29,146 nt of DNA from an uncultured Pigmentiphaga sp. (GTDB lineage: Bacteria; Pseudomonadota; Gammaproteobacteria; Burkholderiales; Burkholderiaceae_B), in contig CALAGD010000104.1 in assembly GCA_937891425.1 (NCBI GenBank), positions 1 through 29,146 of the forward strand. The letters run 5' to 3'. A model generated the notes under the pieces. It saw nothing but the letters and a program-made list of their open reading frames with translations. It made no database searches and was not told where the DNA came from. Both the position numbers and the translations under genes were made by a program. Numbering within the stretch: position 1 is the stretch's first letter; each line of letters opens with the position of its first letter. Positions 8,335-17,891 of the stretch are shown in pieces.

Positions 8335-10145
8335 GATGTGCTGCTCATTGTGGCGACCAGTGCTCCGGGCGGCACCGCGCCAGCATTCAGTTGCGTCGCG
8401 GCTCCGGGGCGTGTTTCATACACGACCGGGTCCATGGCGGTGGCTTCCTGGGCGGCGAGCGGCACAGGTTGGGCGGACAGGTTCACGTAGAGCGACCAGG
8501 TGCGTCCGCTTCCCAGCTGCCAGTGGGCATGCAGGCAACCCCACCCGAGCACCTGGCAGCGAACCGCACGCGCACCGGGCAGATGCGGGACCACGCACTG
8601 GTGGCGCGTTTCCAGCGTGCGGCGATAGAAGGCGCGCCAGGCGTGCGCCGCAGGGCGGTCTGCGTCAAGGTGCGGGATGCAGCGCCGAAATGTCTCGATC
8701 GCGTTGGGATCGGGCAATGAAAGTTCCCCGTCGCGCGAGGTGAACGCGCGGAAAGCTGCGAACTCTTCGAGCCGACCCTTGCGTACGGCATCCGCCAGCT
8801 CGGGCGCATGGCTCGTAAAGTACTGGAATGGCGCGGTGGACCCCACTTCCTCGCCCATGAAGATCAAGGGTATCTGGGGGGAAAGTAGCACCAGGGCGAT
8901 GGCCGCGGCAAGCGGGTGAGGGGCATTGCCGGGCGGGTCAGCATTCAGCAGCTGGGTGAGGCGCTCACCCAGGGCGCGATTGCCGACCTGGTCGTGGTTC
9001 TGCAGGAAACTGACGAAAGCCGTGGGTGGCAGGTGCCCGCTGGGTTGGCCGCGTGCTGCCCCCTGGCGGTGTCCCGATTCCTCGCCCTGGTAAACGAAGC
9101 CCTCCATGAGGCTGCGCGCCAGTTGCCCGGTGGTGTCCTCGGAGTAGTCGCCGTAGTAGCCATCGGTTTCCCCGGTGAGCAGGACATGCAGCACATGATG
9201 GGCGTCGTCGTTCCATTGTGCGTCGAAGGGCCCGGGAAGATGCGTCGCTTCGTTGTCGTCGTTCTCGAGTACCAGGTGCACGTGGCGGTCGATATCGAGG
9301 TTGGCGCGCACGAAACGCCCCATGTCGTCGAGCCAGGTCGGGTCATGGATGGCGTGCACGGCGTCCAGGCGCAGTCCGTCGAAACGGAATTCGCGCAGCC
9401 AGTACAGTGCGTTCTCGGCGAAAAACTGTCGCACCAGGGGTTGCCGGAAGTCGATGGCGTCGCCCCACGGGGTGCGAATGTCCGGACGAAAGAATGAAGG
9501 TGCATACAGGCCCAGATAGTTGCCATCGGGGCCGAAGTGGTTATAGACCACGTCCAGCAGCACCATCATTCCAAGGCCATGGGCCTCGTCGATGAGCGCC
9601 TTCAGCTCGTCGGGGGTGCCGTAGGCGGAGTCGGGAGCAAACGGTAGTACGCCATCATAGCCCCAGTTGCGCGAGCCGGGGAACTCCGCAATGGGCATCA
9701 ATTCGATGGCGGTGACGCCAATATCGGCCAGGTGCGGCAGGTGGCGGGCAACTCCGGGGAACCCGCCCAGCAGGCCCGGATGCAGTTCGTACACGACAGC
9801 CTCGTGCCAGGGACGTCCGCGCCAGCCGGGATGGCGCCACTGGTAGCGGTAGGGATCGGTGACGACACTGTAGCCATGGACGTCGCCATCCTGCTGGCGC
9901 GACGCGGGGTCGGGCACCCACAGGTCGCCGACGCCGAATCGATAGCGGGTGCCAGGCCCGCAGTCGCAATCGAACTCATACCAGCCGTCCGACAGCGGGT
10001 CCATGCTGACGGGGTCATCCTGGTTGATCTGCAGGCATACTCCGTGGCGGGCGCCGGGGGCCCACAGGCGAAACCGGGTGAAGTGCGGATTGGGCGTGAG
10101 CGGGCCGAACGCAAACTGATATGAATTCAGTCGGTAGGAAACCAT
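8331..10145 (-). CDS. treZ: Malto-oligosyltrehalose trehalohydrolase
   Basis: This gene encodes a 604-residue GH13 enzyme that hydrolyses maltooligosyl-trehalose to free trehalose plus a chain shortened by two glucoses. An N-terminal carbohydrate-binding-like domain occupies roughly residues 15-100. The barrel follows, with MVLLDVVYNHFGPDGNY (194-210), nucleophile D261 in GLRLDAVHAI, acid/base E294 in LVLENDDNEA, and D385 in FLQNHDQVGNR. The ENDDNE and NHDQVGNR motifs are characteristic of TreZ and separate it from GlgB and GlgX. The ATG at 10145 lies inside the 3' end of glgX (19-base overlap) and has its own good ribosome site, GAGGAGA, within the glgX coding sequence. It works with TreY, encoded two genes downstream. 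Confidence 0.97.
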   Translation of the reverse strand: MVSYRLNSYQFAFGPLTPNPHFTRFRLWAPGARHGVCLQINQDDPVSMDPLSDGWYEFDCDCGPGTRYRFGVGDLWVPDPASRQQDGDVHGYSVVTDPYRYQWRHPGWRGRPWHEAVVYELHPGLLGGFPGVARHLPHLADIGVTAIELMPIAEFPGSRNWGYDGVLPFAPDSAYGTPDELKALIDEAHGLGMMVLLDVVYNHFGPDGNYLGLYAPSFFRPDIRTPWGDAIDFRQPLVRQFFAENALYWLREFRFDGLRLDAVHAIHDPTWLDDMGRFVRANLDIDRHVHLVLENDDNEATHLPGPFDAQWNDDAHHVLHVLLTGETDGYYGDYSEDTTGQLARSLMEGFVYQGEESGHRQGAARGQPSGHLPPTAFVSFLQNHDQVGNRALGERLTQLLNADPPGNAPHPLAAAIALVLLSPQIPLIFMGEEVGSTAPFQYFTSHAPELADAVRKGRLEEFAAFRAFTSRDGELSLPDPNAIETFRRCIPHLDADRPAAHAWRAFYRRTLETRHQCVVPHLPGARAVRCQVLGWGCLHAHWQLGSGRTWSLYVNLSAQPVPLAAQEATAMDPVVYETRPGAATQLNAGAVPPGALVATMSSTS

Positions 10146-12325
10146 GTGTCTGTCTCCTCACCGGGGTCTGCTGCATGGGCTGTCACATCAGGCTCGCCAG
10201 CACCGTCGGGCGCTACTGCCGGCGTCATCCCGGTGGACACGAACAGCACGACGCTGCGTGCCCCGATCGTGACCTGCCCGTCACTGTCGATGGCTGGCAA
10301 TGCATCGGGTGTACCGCTGTCGAGCACCGGCTGCCATGTACCCAGGCCGGGCGGCAGCCGGAATTCGATGGCACTGTCGGAGCCGTTGATCGCTACCAGG
10401 GTCAGGTCGATTGCGCCATCGGAGTCGTGTACTGCACGGCGCAGCATGACGCTGCTGCTTGCGGGATCGTCCCAGTGGGCCGGTTCCATGGGCGTACCGT
10501 CGCAATGAAACCAGGCGACCCGGCTGATCTCGGGGGTCACCAACGTATCGCCCGCCAGGTAGCGGGTTCCACGCAGTGATGGGTGAGCATGGCGCAACGC
10601 CGAGAGCTGCTCCACGAAGCGCAGCAGGGCGGCGCCCGGTTCCCTGCTGGCGTCGCGCCAGTCGAGCCAGGAAATCGGATTGTCCTGGCAATAGGCATTG
10701 TTGTTGCCATACTGGGTGTTGCCGAACTCGTCGCCCGCCAGCAGCATCGGGGTGCCGGTGGACAGCAGCAGGGTCGATAGCATGGCCCGCTGTACCCGCG
10801 CGCGCAGCGCCAGGATATCGGTATTGTCGGTATCGCCTTCCACGCCCCAGTTGTAGCTGGCGTTGTCGCTATGGCCGTCGCGGTTCTCCTCGCCATTGGC
10901 GTCGTTGTGCTTCTCGTTGTAGCTGACCAGGTCGCGCAGGCTGAAACCGTCATGCGCGCAAATGAAGTTGATCGACGCCCACGGCCTGCGATGCCGCCGA
11001 TCGAACAGGTCGGGAGAGCCGCTCATGCGCCCGGCCAGTTCGCCCAGCAGGCCGGTGTCGCCCTTCCAGAACCGGCGCGTGGTGTCGCGGAACCTGTCGT
11101 TCCACTCGGCAATGCCGGGGGGATGGTTGCCAAGCTGGTAACCGTCCGGCCCCAGGTCCCAGGGTTCGGAAATGATCTTCAGGCGCGACAGTTCGGGATC
11201 CTGGAGCAGCGCGTCGAAGAACCCCGATCCGGGGTCGAACCCCGGGCCTTCCCGACCAAGCGAAACACCCAGGTCGAAACGGTAGCCATCGATGTGGAAC
11301 GCCTGGGCCCAGTAGCGCAAGGAATCCGCCACCATCTGCAGCACGCGCGGATGCGACAGGTTCAGCGTGTTGCCGCAGCCCGTGTAGTCGAGGTAGTAGC
11401 GCTCGTCGCCGGGCACCAGTCTGTAATAGCTGGCATTGTCCAGACCTTTCCAGGAAAAAGTCGGTCCCATCTCGTTGCCTTCGCAGGTGTGATTGAAGAC
11501 TACGTCGAGAATGACCTCGATGCCGGCCGCGTGCAGGCGCCGTACCGCCATGCGGATTTCATTCAGCTGGTCGGTGGCCAGGTAGGCGGGTTCGGGGGCA
11601 AAAAACGACAGCGTGCTGTAGCCCCAGTAATTGCGCAGGCCTCGTTCGACCAGGAAGCGGTCCTGCAGGTAGGCGTGCACCGGCAGCAGTTCTACCGCGG
11701 TCACGCCGATGCGATGCAGATGATCGATGAAGCGGCGGTCGGCCAGCGCAGCGAAGGTTCCGCGGATGTGCGGGCGCAGGTCGTCACGCTGCATGCTCAG
11801 GCCCCGGATGTGGGCCTCGTAGATGAATGTCTGGTTCCAGGGGTGATTGGGGCGCACGTCGTTGTCGAAGCTGGGTATGTCTTCCACCACGACGGCCTTG
11901 GGCATGGCCGGCGCGCTGTCGCGGCGATCCATGGCGAGGTCGGCCCGTGCGTGGTTCACACGGTAGCTGAAGAGGGCATCTGACCAGCGCGGCGCACCAA
12001 CCAGCTGACGCGCATAGGGATCGAGCAGGAGCTTGTTGGGGTTGAACCGGTGTCCGTGGCGCGGATCGTACGGCCCGTGCGCCCGGTACCCGTAGATCAG
12101 GCCCGGACTGGCATCCGGAAGGTAGCCGTGCCAGACTTCGTCGGTACATTCAGGCAGTGGCAGGCGCACCAGTTCCTTGCGGCCGTTCGGGTCGAAGATG
12201 CACAGGTCGATGCGGCTGGCATTCGCCGAGAAGACGGCGAAGTTCACGCCCAGGCCGTCATACGTCGCGCCAAGCGGGTATGGTGCACCGGGATCGAGGC
12301 GGTCGGGTAATGTTGCGAATATCAT
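10127..12325 (-). CDS. glgX: Glycogen debranching enzyme (GH13 isoamylase type)
   Basis: This gene encodes a 732-residue enzyme that hydrolyses alpha-1,6 branch points of glycogen, preferring short outer branches. The N-terminal CBM48-like region (about 12-150) opens with PYPLGATYDGLGVNFAVFS. The GH13 barrel carries VILDVVFNHTCEGNE (271-285), nucleophile D351 in GYRFDLGVSLG, acid/base E387 in IISEPWD, and D459 in ICAHDGFSL. The length is typical of the family. The start overlaps the glgB stop as ATGA and has GAGG five bases upstream. The last 19 bases contain the treZ start. In other bacteria GlgX usually trims branches after phosphorylase action; no glgP is present here, so it probably supplies linear chains for MalQ, TreY and TreZ. 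Confidence 0.97.
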   Translation of the reverse strand: MIFATLPDRLDPGAPYPLGATYDGLGVNFAVFSANASRIDLCIFDPNGRKELVRLPLPECTDEVWHGYLPDASPGLIYGYRAHGPYDPRHGHRFNPNKLLLDPYARQLVGAPRWSDALFSYRVNHARADLAMDRRDSAPAMPKAVVVEDIPSFDNDVRPNHPWNQTFIYEAHIRGLSMQRDDLRPHIRGTFAALADRRFIDHLHRIGVTAVELLPVHAYLQDRFLVERGLRNYWGYSTLSFFAPEPAYLATDQLNEIRMAVRRLHAAGIEVILDVVFNHTCEGNEMGPTFSWKGLDNASYYRLVPGDERYYLDYTGCGNTLNLSHPRVLQMVADSLRYWAQAFHIDGYRFDLGVSLGREGPGFDPGSGFFDALLQDPELSRLKIISEPWDLGPDGYQLGNHPPGIAEWNDRFRDTTRRFWKGDTGLLGELAGRMSGSPDLFDRRHRRPWASINFICAHDGFSLRDLVSYNEKHNDANGEENRDGHSDNASYNWGVEGDTDNTDILALRARVQRAMLSTLLLSTGTPMLLAGDEFGNTQYGNNNAYCQDNPISWLDWRDASREPGAALLRFVEQLSALRHAHPSLRGTRYLAGDTLVTPEISRVAWFHCDGTPMEPAHWDDPASSSVMLRRAVHDSDGAIDLTLVAINGSDSAIEFRLPPGLGTWQPVLDSGTPDALPAIDSDGQVTIGARSVVLFVSTGMTPAVAPDGAGEPDVTAHAADPGEETDTWFPTD

Positions 12326-14511
12326 TCATGCCTCGCGTGGAAGATCAAGGTCGCAAGAGGGGGCAAGACCAGGTTCATGGAGCAGGGGTAGCCATGCAAG
12401 GGGGTGGGGTCGGCATGAGCCTGGCCGGCATTGCCCATGTTGCTTCCTCCATACAGCGCGGAGTCGGTGTTGAGTACTTCCTTCCAGACGCCGGGCAGGG
12501 GTACGCCGACACGATAGTCCTGGCGCGGCACAGGCGTGAGGTTGCATACCGCGAGCACCGTATCGTGGTTGCTTTTGCGCAGGAACGCAAGGGCGCTGTG
12601 CTCATGGTCGTCACCCACCACCCATGCGAATCCGTCGGGTGACGAGTCGCGCTGGTGCAGTGCTGGCAACGCGCGCATCAGGTGGTTCAGGTCTTTCACG
12701 AGGCGTTGCATGCCGCGATGGGTGGGCGTGTCGAGCAGGTTCCAGTCGATCTCGCTGTCGTGGTTCCATTCCCTGAACTGCGCAATCTCTCCGCCCATGA
12801 AGAGGAGTTTCTTGCCCGGGTGCGTCCACATGAAGCCGAGATAGGCCCGCAGATTGGCAAAGCGCTGCCATTCGTCGCCGGGCATCCTTCCGATCAGCGA
12901 GCCCTTGCCATGGACGACCTCGTCGTGCGACAAGGGAAGGACGAAGTGTTCGGACCACGCGTACACCAGCCCGAAGGTCATGTTGTGGTGGTGATGGGCA
13001 CGGTAGAGAGGATCATGCGCCATGTAGTGCAGGGTATCGTGCATCCAGCCCATGTTCCACTTGTAGTGGAAACCGAGACCGCCTTCATGCACTTGCGCGG
13101 TCACACCGGGCCAGGCAGTCGACTCTTCGGCGATGGTGATGGCGCCAGGGAACTGCTCACGTACGGCCAGAGTGAGCTCACGCAGGAACGCGATCGCCTC
13201 CAGGTTTTCCCGTCCGCCGTGGATGTTGGGTATCCACTGGTCGGGCGCGCGGCTGTAGTCGCGATACAGCATGGACGCAACGGCATCTACCCTCAGCCCG
13301 TCCACATGGTAGCGTCCAAGCCATTCCTGGGCGCTGGCAATCAGGAAGTTCACTACTTCGTTGCGGCCCAGGTTGTAAATCAGGGTGTTCCAGTCGGGGT
13401 GATGGCCTTCCCGGGGATCTTCATGTTCATACAGAGCCGTTCCATCAAAGCGCGCCAGGCCATGGGCATCCGAGGGAAAGTGTGCCGGCACCCAGTCGAG
13501 AATGACCCCGATACCCGCGTTGTGGCACTCGTTCACGAACCAGGCAAAGTCGGCGGGCCTGCCGTGGCGCGCCGTAGGGGCAAACATGCCAAGGGGCTGA
13601 TAGCCCCACGATCCGCCGAACGGGTGTTCCATGATGGGCAGCAGCTCCACATGGGTGAAGCCCATTTCCTGCACATAAGGAATGAGCCGCTCGGCCAGCT
13701 CGCGCCACGACAGCAGCGAGCCATCGGGGTGACGGTGCCACGAAGCGGAATGCAGTTCGTAGATCGAGATGGGGGCATCGTACTGTTGACGCTCGGCGCG
13801 CCCGTGCATCCAGTGCTCGTCGGTGAATGTGAACGGCTCAGGGTCGGGTACGATGGAAGCAGTGGCGGGCGGCAGCTCGGTCTGGCGTGCCATAGGGTCG
13901 GCGCGCTGCGCGCCTACCTGGCCGTCGGCTCCCACGATCTCGTATTTGTACCGTTCACCTGCACCGATGCGTGGTATGAAGATTTCCCATACGCCTGCCG
14001 CGTAGCGCAGCCGCATGGGGTGGCGGCGACCATCCCAGGTATTGAAATCCCCTACCACCGACACACGCTGTGCATTCGGGGCCCACACGGCAAAACGCAC
14101 GCCGGTGCAGCCGTTGATGCGCGTGACATGGGCGCCCAGGCAGTCGGCCAGGCCAGGATGCGTTCCGTCGATGATGCGGTTCAGGTCGTCTTCGCTGAGC
14201 AGGGTACCGAAGGCATAGGGATCTTCCGTCACCTGCGTGCCTCCAGGCCACTGGATGCGCAGGTAGTAGCCCTTGACTGCAGCATCGGCGCGCCCTTCGA
14301 AGAATCCCGCCCGAAAATGATGCAGTTCGGTAACGCTGCCATCGTCTGCCACCACGTTCGCCGCGAGTGCGCCCGGCAGAAACGCGCGCACATACCAGCC
14401 ACCGCGCACCCGATGCAGCCCCAGTACCGAGAAGGGGTCGCCATGGCGCGCATAGGCCAGCGCATCGATGGCGCGTTCAAGCAACGGGTTGGACAGCGCG
14501 GGCTCGCTCAT
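12322..14511 (-). CDS. glgB: 1,4-alpha-glucan branching enzyme
   Basis: This gene encodes a 729-residue GH13 enzyme that cuts alpha-1,4 chains and re-attaches them as alpha-1,6 branches. The length matches the classical long proteobacterial form. Two N-terminal carbohydrate-binding modules are visible (about 22-115 and 128-230, the second starting VRFAVWAPNAQRVSVVGDF). The barrel follows, with VILDWVPAHFP (336-346), nucleophile D409 in GLRVDAVASML, acid/base E462 in AEESTAW, and D530 in LSHDEVVHGKGS. I chose the ATG at 14511 because it overlaps the treS stop as ATGA and has AGGA just upstream; the frame continues 38 codons further into treS, but that part shows no homology. It branches the linear glucan made by GlgE and GlgA. 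Confidence 0.98.
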   Translation of the reverse strand: MSEPALSNPLLERAIDALAYARHGDPFSVLGLHRVRGGWYVRAFLPGALAANVVADDGSVTELHHFRAGFFEGRADAAVKGYYLRIQWPGGTQVTEDPYAFGTLLSEDDLNRIIDGTHPGLADCLGAHVTRINGCTGVRFAVWAPNAQRVSVVGDFNTWDGRRHPMRLRYAAGVWEIFIPRIGAGERYKYEIVGADGQVGAQRADPMARQTELPPATASIVPDPEPFTFTDEHWMHGRAERQQYDAPISIYELHSASWHRHPDGSLLSWRELAERLIPYVQEMGFTHVELLPIMEHPFGGSWGYQPLGMFAPTARHGRPADFAWFVNECHNAGIGVILDWVPAHFPSDAHGLARFDGTALYEHEDPREGHHPDWNTLIYNLGRNEVVNFLIASAQEWLGRYHVDGLRVDAVASMLYRDYSRAPDQWIPNIHGGRENLEAIAFLRELTLAVREQFPGAITIAEESTAWPGVTAQVHEGGLGFHYKWNMGWMHDTLHYMAHDPLYRAHHHHNMTFGLVYAWSEHFVLPLSHDEVVHGKGSLIGRMPGDEWQRFANLRAYLGFMWTHPGKKLLFMGGEIAQFREWNHDSEIDWNLLDTPTHRGMQRLVKDLNHLMRALPALHQRDSSPDGFAWVVGDDHEHSALAFLRKSNHDTVLAVCNLTPVPRQDYRVGVPLPGVWKEVLNTDSALYGGSNMGNAGQAHADPTPLHGYPCSMNLVLPPLATLIFHARHE

Positions 14512-17500
14512 GCCGGTCCTCCTGCCTGACGGTCGGCTGGCGGGTTGGCCAGACGTGTGGCGATGTCGGCCAGTCCGCGCAGGGGAATGTCGATCCAGCG
14601 TGGGCGATTGGCGGCTTCGTAACACGCCTCGTAGGCGGCCTTCTCCAGGAGGGCGAGTTCAAGATCGGCTGCTCCGCCATCGTCGGCCAGCCAGGTACCG
14701 CCCAGGTCGGCTGCTGTCGAGCGATAACTGTCGAGGAAGGAAGCGGTGGCCGATTCGCGGAAACGCTGCAACAGCGCTTCGCGATTCTGCCTGACGGTGC
14801 CCTGGGGGTCGACGCCGGCCCCGGTATCCGGATGGGCGAGCGCTTCCTGTTCAGCCACCACCGCAGCGGCTGCGTAGTCGAACGAGCGCAGCATGCCTGC
14901 TACGTCGCGCATGGCGGTCGAACGTGCGCGGCGCTCCTGCATCGACCGTACCGGCTCGCCCTCGAAGTCGATGATGTAGGCGTCGCTTTGCGCAATCAGG
15001 ATCTGGCCCAGGTGCAGGTCGCCGTGGGTGCGGATGAGCAGCCCGCCCCGCATGGTCGCGAGCTTCTGGATGCGTTCGACTATTGCAGGCTCCAGAGCGC
15101 GCAGCGCCGCTGCGCGCCCCCGTTTTGCCTCGGTCTCCCAGGCATGGCGCTCGAGCGCCTGTAGCGCCTGGTTGAACATGGCGGATACCGCGGACGCACG
15201 CGCTCTTGCGGAACGGCCATCGGGAACCCGGGGCTTGAAGGCGGGGTCTTCGGTGTCGCGCGCGAGTACCGCATGCAGTTCGGCCAGCCGGCGCCCCATG
15301 ATGGCGGCGATGGCGTTATAGCTGGCCAGCAGATCGTCGTAACGGTCGGCAGGCTCGCCGGTGAGGGCGATTTCATCCAGGGTGCGGCGCAGGTATTCAA
15401 GCGTCCAGTCCCACGCGTTGCCCTGGTTTGATATGTACGCGTGCAGCAGCATGAGCGTATGGCTGTCACCGCCGTCATGCTCGAACAGCACCTCTCCCAG
15501 CAATGCTGGCGTGTTCTGGTAGCCGTGCGTGGTGAGATAACCCGTCATTTCCGCTTCGGGGTTCACGCCTTCAGCGACGCGCCGGATCTGCTTGAGCACG
15601 GCGCGGTAGCCGACGATGACGGAGCTGTTCGACTGCTCGCCGCCAAGCCATTCGAGTTCGCTTTCCGGGCCGAGTTCCAGATTGTCCAGCCCCGGCTGCG
15701 GAACGAAACGGACTTTGCCTCGTGTGGCGCCGAAGCTGACCGGTATCTCCGACCCGTTGCGCAGATGATCGATCACTGCGCGAATGAAGCCTGGCATGAC
15801 AAAGGCGTCGGTGAGCATGCCCGGATTGGCCGCGCGACGCACGCGCGCCAGTGCCAGTTGCTGGGGTGCACCTTGCAGGTTCTCGTCCCAGATGAGTGCC
15901 ACGGGTACTGCGTAGCACTGCGTACCCGAGTTGGTTTCGACCGACACTTCTGCGAGGTAGTTCTCGCCATCGCCCGGCAGCCTGACGGCGTAGCGTACTT
16001 CTGCTTTTTGTATGCGCAAATTCTTGCCTGCGAACCAGCGTCGCAGTCGTAGCCACGTGGGCAGGACGTCGCGCTGCAACGAGCGCAGCGAGTTCTCGGT
16101 GAGCTGGTAGCCCGTGCGCCCCTTGAGCACCAGGGTATTGAGTTCCTGCATCTGCTCATGAGGCGTCGCATGCCAGGCCGGGGGTGCTGCATCGGTACGC
16201 AGATCGAACCAGTAAAATCCGTAAGGCGGGAGTGTCAGCAGGTACGGCAGTTCGCCGATGGTGGGAAACGGCGTGCCGCCCAGCATTTCCACCGGCACCC
16301 GCGAACTGAACGCGGAGAGCTCAAGTTCCACTGCCTGGGTGGCGTGCGAGAGGTTGGCCACGCACAGGATGTCGGTGCCCTCATGGCTGCGCAGATAGGC
16401 CAGGATCTTCCGGTTGCCTGGGTACAGGAACTGCAGCGTACCCCGGCCCAGCACGCGCTGCTGGCGTCTTACTGCCAGCATGCGGCGCATCCAGTTCAGC
16501 AACGAGTGGGGATCGCGCTGCTGCGATTCCACGTTCACTGATTCATAGCCATAGAGCCCGCCGAGGATGGGAGGGAGAACCAGCCGTTCGCGGTCGGCAC
16601 GCGAGAATCCGCCATTACGGTCTGGCGACCATTGCATGGGTGTACGCACGCCGTCGCGGTCGCCCAGGTGGATGTTGTCGCCCATGCCGATCTCGTCGCC
16701 GTAATAGATGACGGGCGTGCCGGGCATCGACAGCAGGAGACTGTTCATGAGTTCGATGCGGCGACGGTCGCGTTCCAGCAGGGGTGCGAGCCGGCGCCGG
16801 ATGCCCAGATTGAGGCGCGCACGCTGCTCCTTGGCATAGGTTTCCCAGAGGTAATCGCGCTCGCTGCTGGTCACCATTTCCAGCGTGAGCTCGTCGTGGT
16901 TGCGCAGGAACACCGCCCATTGGCAGGTTTCCGGAATGTCGGGGGTCTGGCGCAGGATGTCGGTAATGGGAAAGCGGTCCTCGCGCGCAATGGCCATGTA
17001 CATGCGCGGCATGAGCGGAAAGTGAAAGGCCATGTGGCACTCGTCGCCGTTGCCAAAGTATTCCTGCGCATCCTCAGGCCATTGGTTGGCCTCGGCAAGC
17101 AGCACCCTGTTGGCGAACGAGCGGTCGAGATCAGCCCGGATCGCCTTGAGCACCGCGTGTGTTTCAGGCAGGTTCTCGTTGATCGTGCCTTCGCGTTCGA
17201 CCAAGTAGGGCACCGCATCCAGACGCAACCCGTCGATGCCTGTCTCCATCCAGTAGTGCATCACCGCCAGGATTTCTTTCAGTACCTGGGGGTTGTCGTA
17301 ATTGAGATCGGGCTGGTGCGAATAGAAGCGGTGCCAGAAATACGCCTGGGCTTCGGCATCCCAGGTCCAGTTGGATTTTTCCGTATCGAGGAAAATGATC
17401 CGGGTGTCGCGGTACTTCTGGTCGTTGTCTGACCAGACGTAATAGTTGCGGTATTTCGACCCGGGCCGGGAGCGGCGGGCGCGCTGGAACCAGGGGTGCT

Positions 17501-17891
17501 GGTCGGATGTGTGGTTTACCACCAGTTCGGTAATCACGCGCAGACCACGTGCATGGGCCGCGCGCACAAAGCGCCGGGCGTCGGCCAGCGTTCCGTAGTC
17601 GGGATGGACGCCACGGTAGTCGGCAATGTCGTAGCCGTCGTCACGGCGTGGTGACGGATAAAACGGCAGCAGCCAGATGGTGTCTACACCCAGTTCGGCG
17701 ATGTAGTCGAGCTTTTGCAGCAGTCCCGGAAAATCACCGACACCGTCGTTGTTCGAGTCGAAGAACGATTTCACGTGTAACTGATAGATAACCGCTTCCT
17801 TGTACCAGAGCGGATCATCCCGGTTCGGAGCATTGACCGCCGATCTGGCATTGTTCTTCATGTGTGCACCTTCAGGCCGGCTCATGTTCAT
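14508..17891 (-). CDS. treS: Trehalose synthase fused to maltokinase
   Basis: This gene encodes a 1127-residue bifunctional enzyme. The N-terminal GH13 trehalose synthase (about 25-570) interconverts trehalose and maltose. Motifs are TELVVNHTSDQHPWF (121-135), nucleophile D225 in GLRLDAVPYL, acid/base E267 in LLAEANQW, and D333 in LRNHDELTLE. The C-terminal maltokinase (Mak/Pep2-like, about 600-1110) phosphorylates maltose to maltose-1-phosphate with ATP. It shows RLRRWFAGKNLRIQ at its start, the kinase catalytic motif HGDLHLGQIL (956-965, Asp958) and the metal-binding-type IIDFEGEP (973-980). The 17891 ATG overlaps the glgE stop as ATGA; an in-frame ATG at 17861 has a better ribosome-like AAGGTG and could be the true start, ten residues shorter. 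Fusion with the kinase directly feeds GlgE, encoded immediately upstream. Confidence 0.97.
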   Translation of the reverse strand: MNMSRPEGAHMKNNARSAVNAPNRDDPLWYKEAVIYQLHVKSFFDSNNDGVGDFPGLLQKLDYIAELGVDTIWLLPFYPSPRRDDGYDIADYRGVHPDYGTLADARRFVRAAHARGLRVITELVVNHTSDQHPWFQRARRSRPGSKYRNYYVWSDNDQKYRDTRIIFLDTEKSNWTWDAEAQAYFWHRFYSHQPDLNYDNPQVLKEILAVMHYWMETGIDGLRLDAVPYLVEREGTINENLPETHAVLKAIRADLDRSFANRVLLAEANQWPEDAQEYFGNGDECHMAFHFPLMPRMYMAIAREDRFPITDILRQTPDIPETCQWAVFLRNHDELTLEMVTSSERDYLWETYAKEQRARLNLGIRRRLAPLLERDRRRIELMNSLLLSMPGTPVIYYGDEIGMGDNIHLGDRDGVRTPMQWSPDRNGGFSRADRERLVLPPILGGLYGYESVNVESQQRDPHSLLNWMRRMLAVRRQQRVLGRGTLQFLYPGNRKILAYLRSHEGTDILCVANLSHATQAVELELSAFSSRVPVEMLGGTPFPTIGELPYLLTLPPYGFYWFDLRTDAAPPAWHATPHEQMQELNTLVLKGRTGYQLTENSLRSLQRDVLPTWLRLRRWFAGKNLRIQKAEVRYAVRLPGDGENYLAEVSVETNSGTQCYAVPVALIWDENLQGAPQQLALARVRRAANPGMLTDAFVMPGFIRAVIDHLRNGSEIPVSFGATRGKVRFVPQPGLDNLELGPESELEWLGGEQSNSSVIVGYRAVLKQIRRVAEGVNPEAEMTGYLTTHGYQNTPALLGEVLFEHDGGDSHTLMLLHAYISNQGNAWDWTLEYLRRTLDEIALTGEPADRYDDLLASYNAIAAIMGRRLAELHAVLARDTEDPAFKPRVPDGRSARARASAVSAMFNQALQALERHAWETEAKRGRAAALRALEPAIVERIQKLATMRGGLLIRTHGDLHLGQILIAQSDAYIIDFEGEPVRSMQERRARSTAMRDVAGMLRSFDYAAAAVVAEQEALAHPDTGAGVDPQGTVRQNREALLQRFRESATASFLDSYRSTAADLGGTWLADDGGAADLELALLEKAAYEACYEAANRPRWIDIPLRGLADIATRLANPPADRQAGGPA

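Noticed and set aside
10871..11983. 370-codon plus-strand frame opposite glgX
   Set aside because: It is a shadow frame; GlgX motifs are intact on the minus strand.
12655..14529. 624-codon open frame on the plus strand opposite glgB
   Set aside because: It is a shadow of a high-GC gene; the composition is unlike a folded protein, and glgB is unmistakable on the other strand.
14512..14625. 38-codon upstream extension of glgB
   Set aside because: It overlaps the end of the treS-maltokinase gene in another frame; the ATGA overlap and AGGA site favour 14511.
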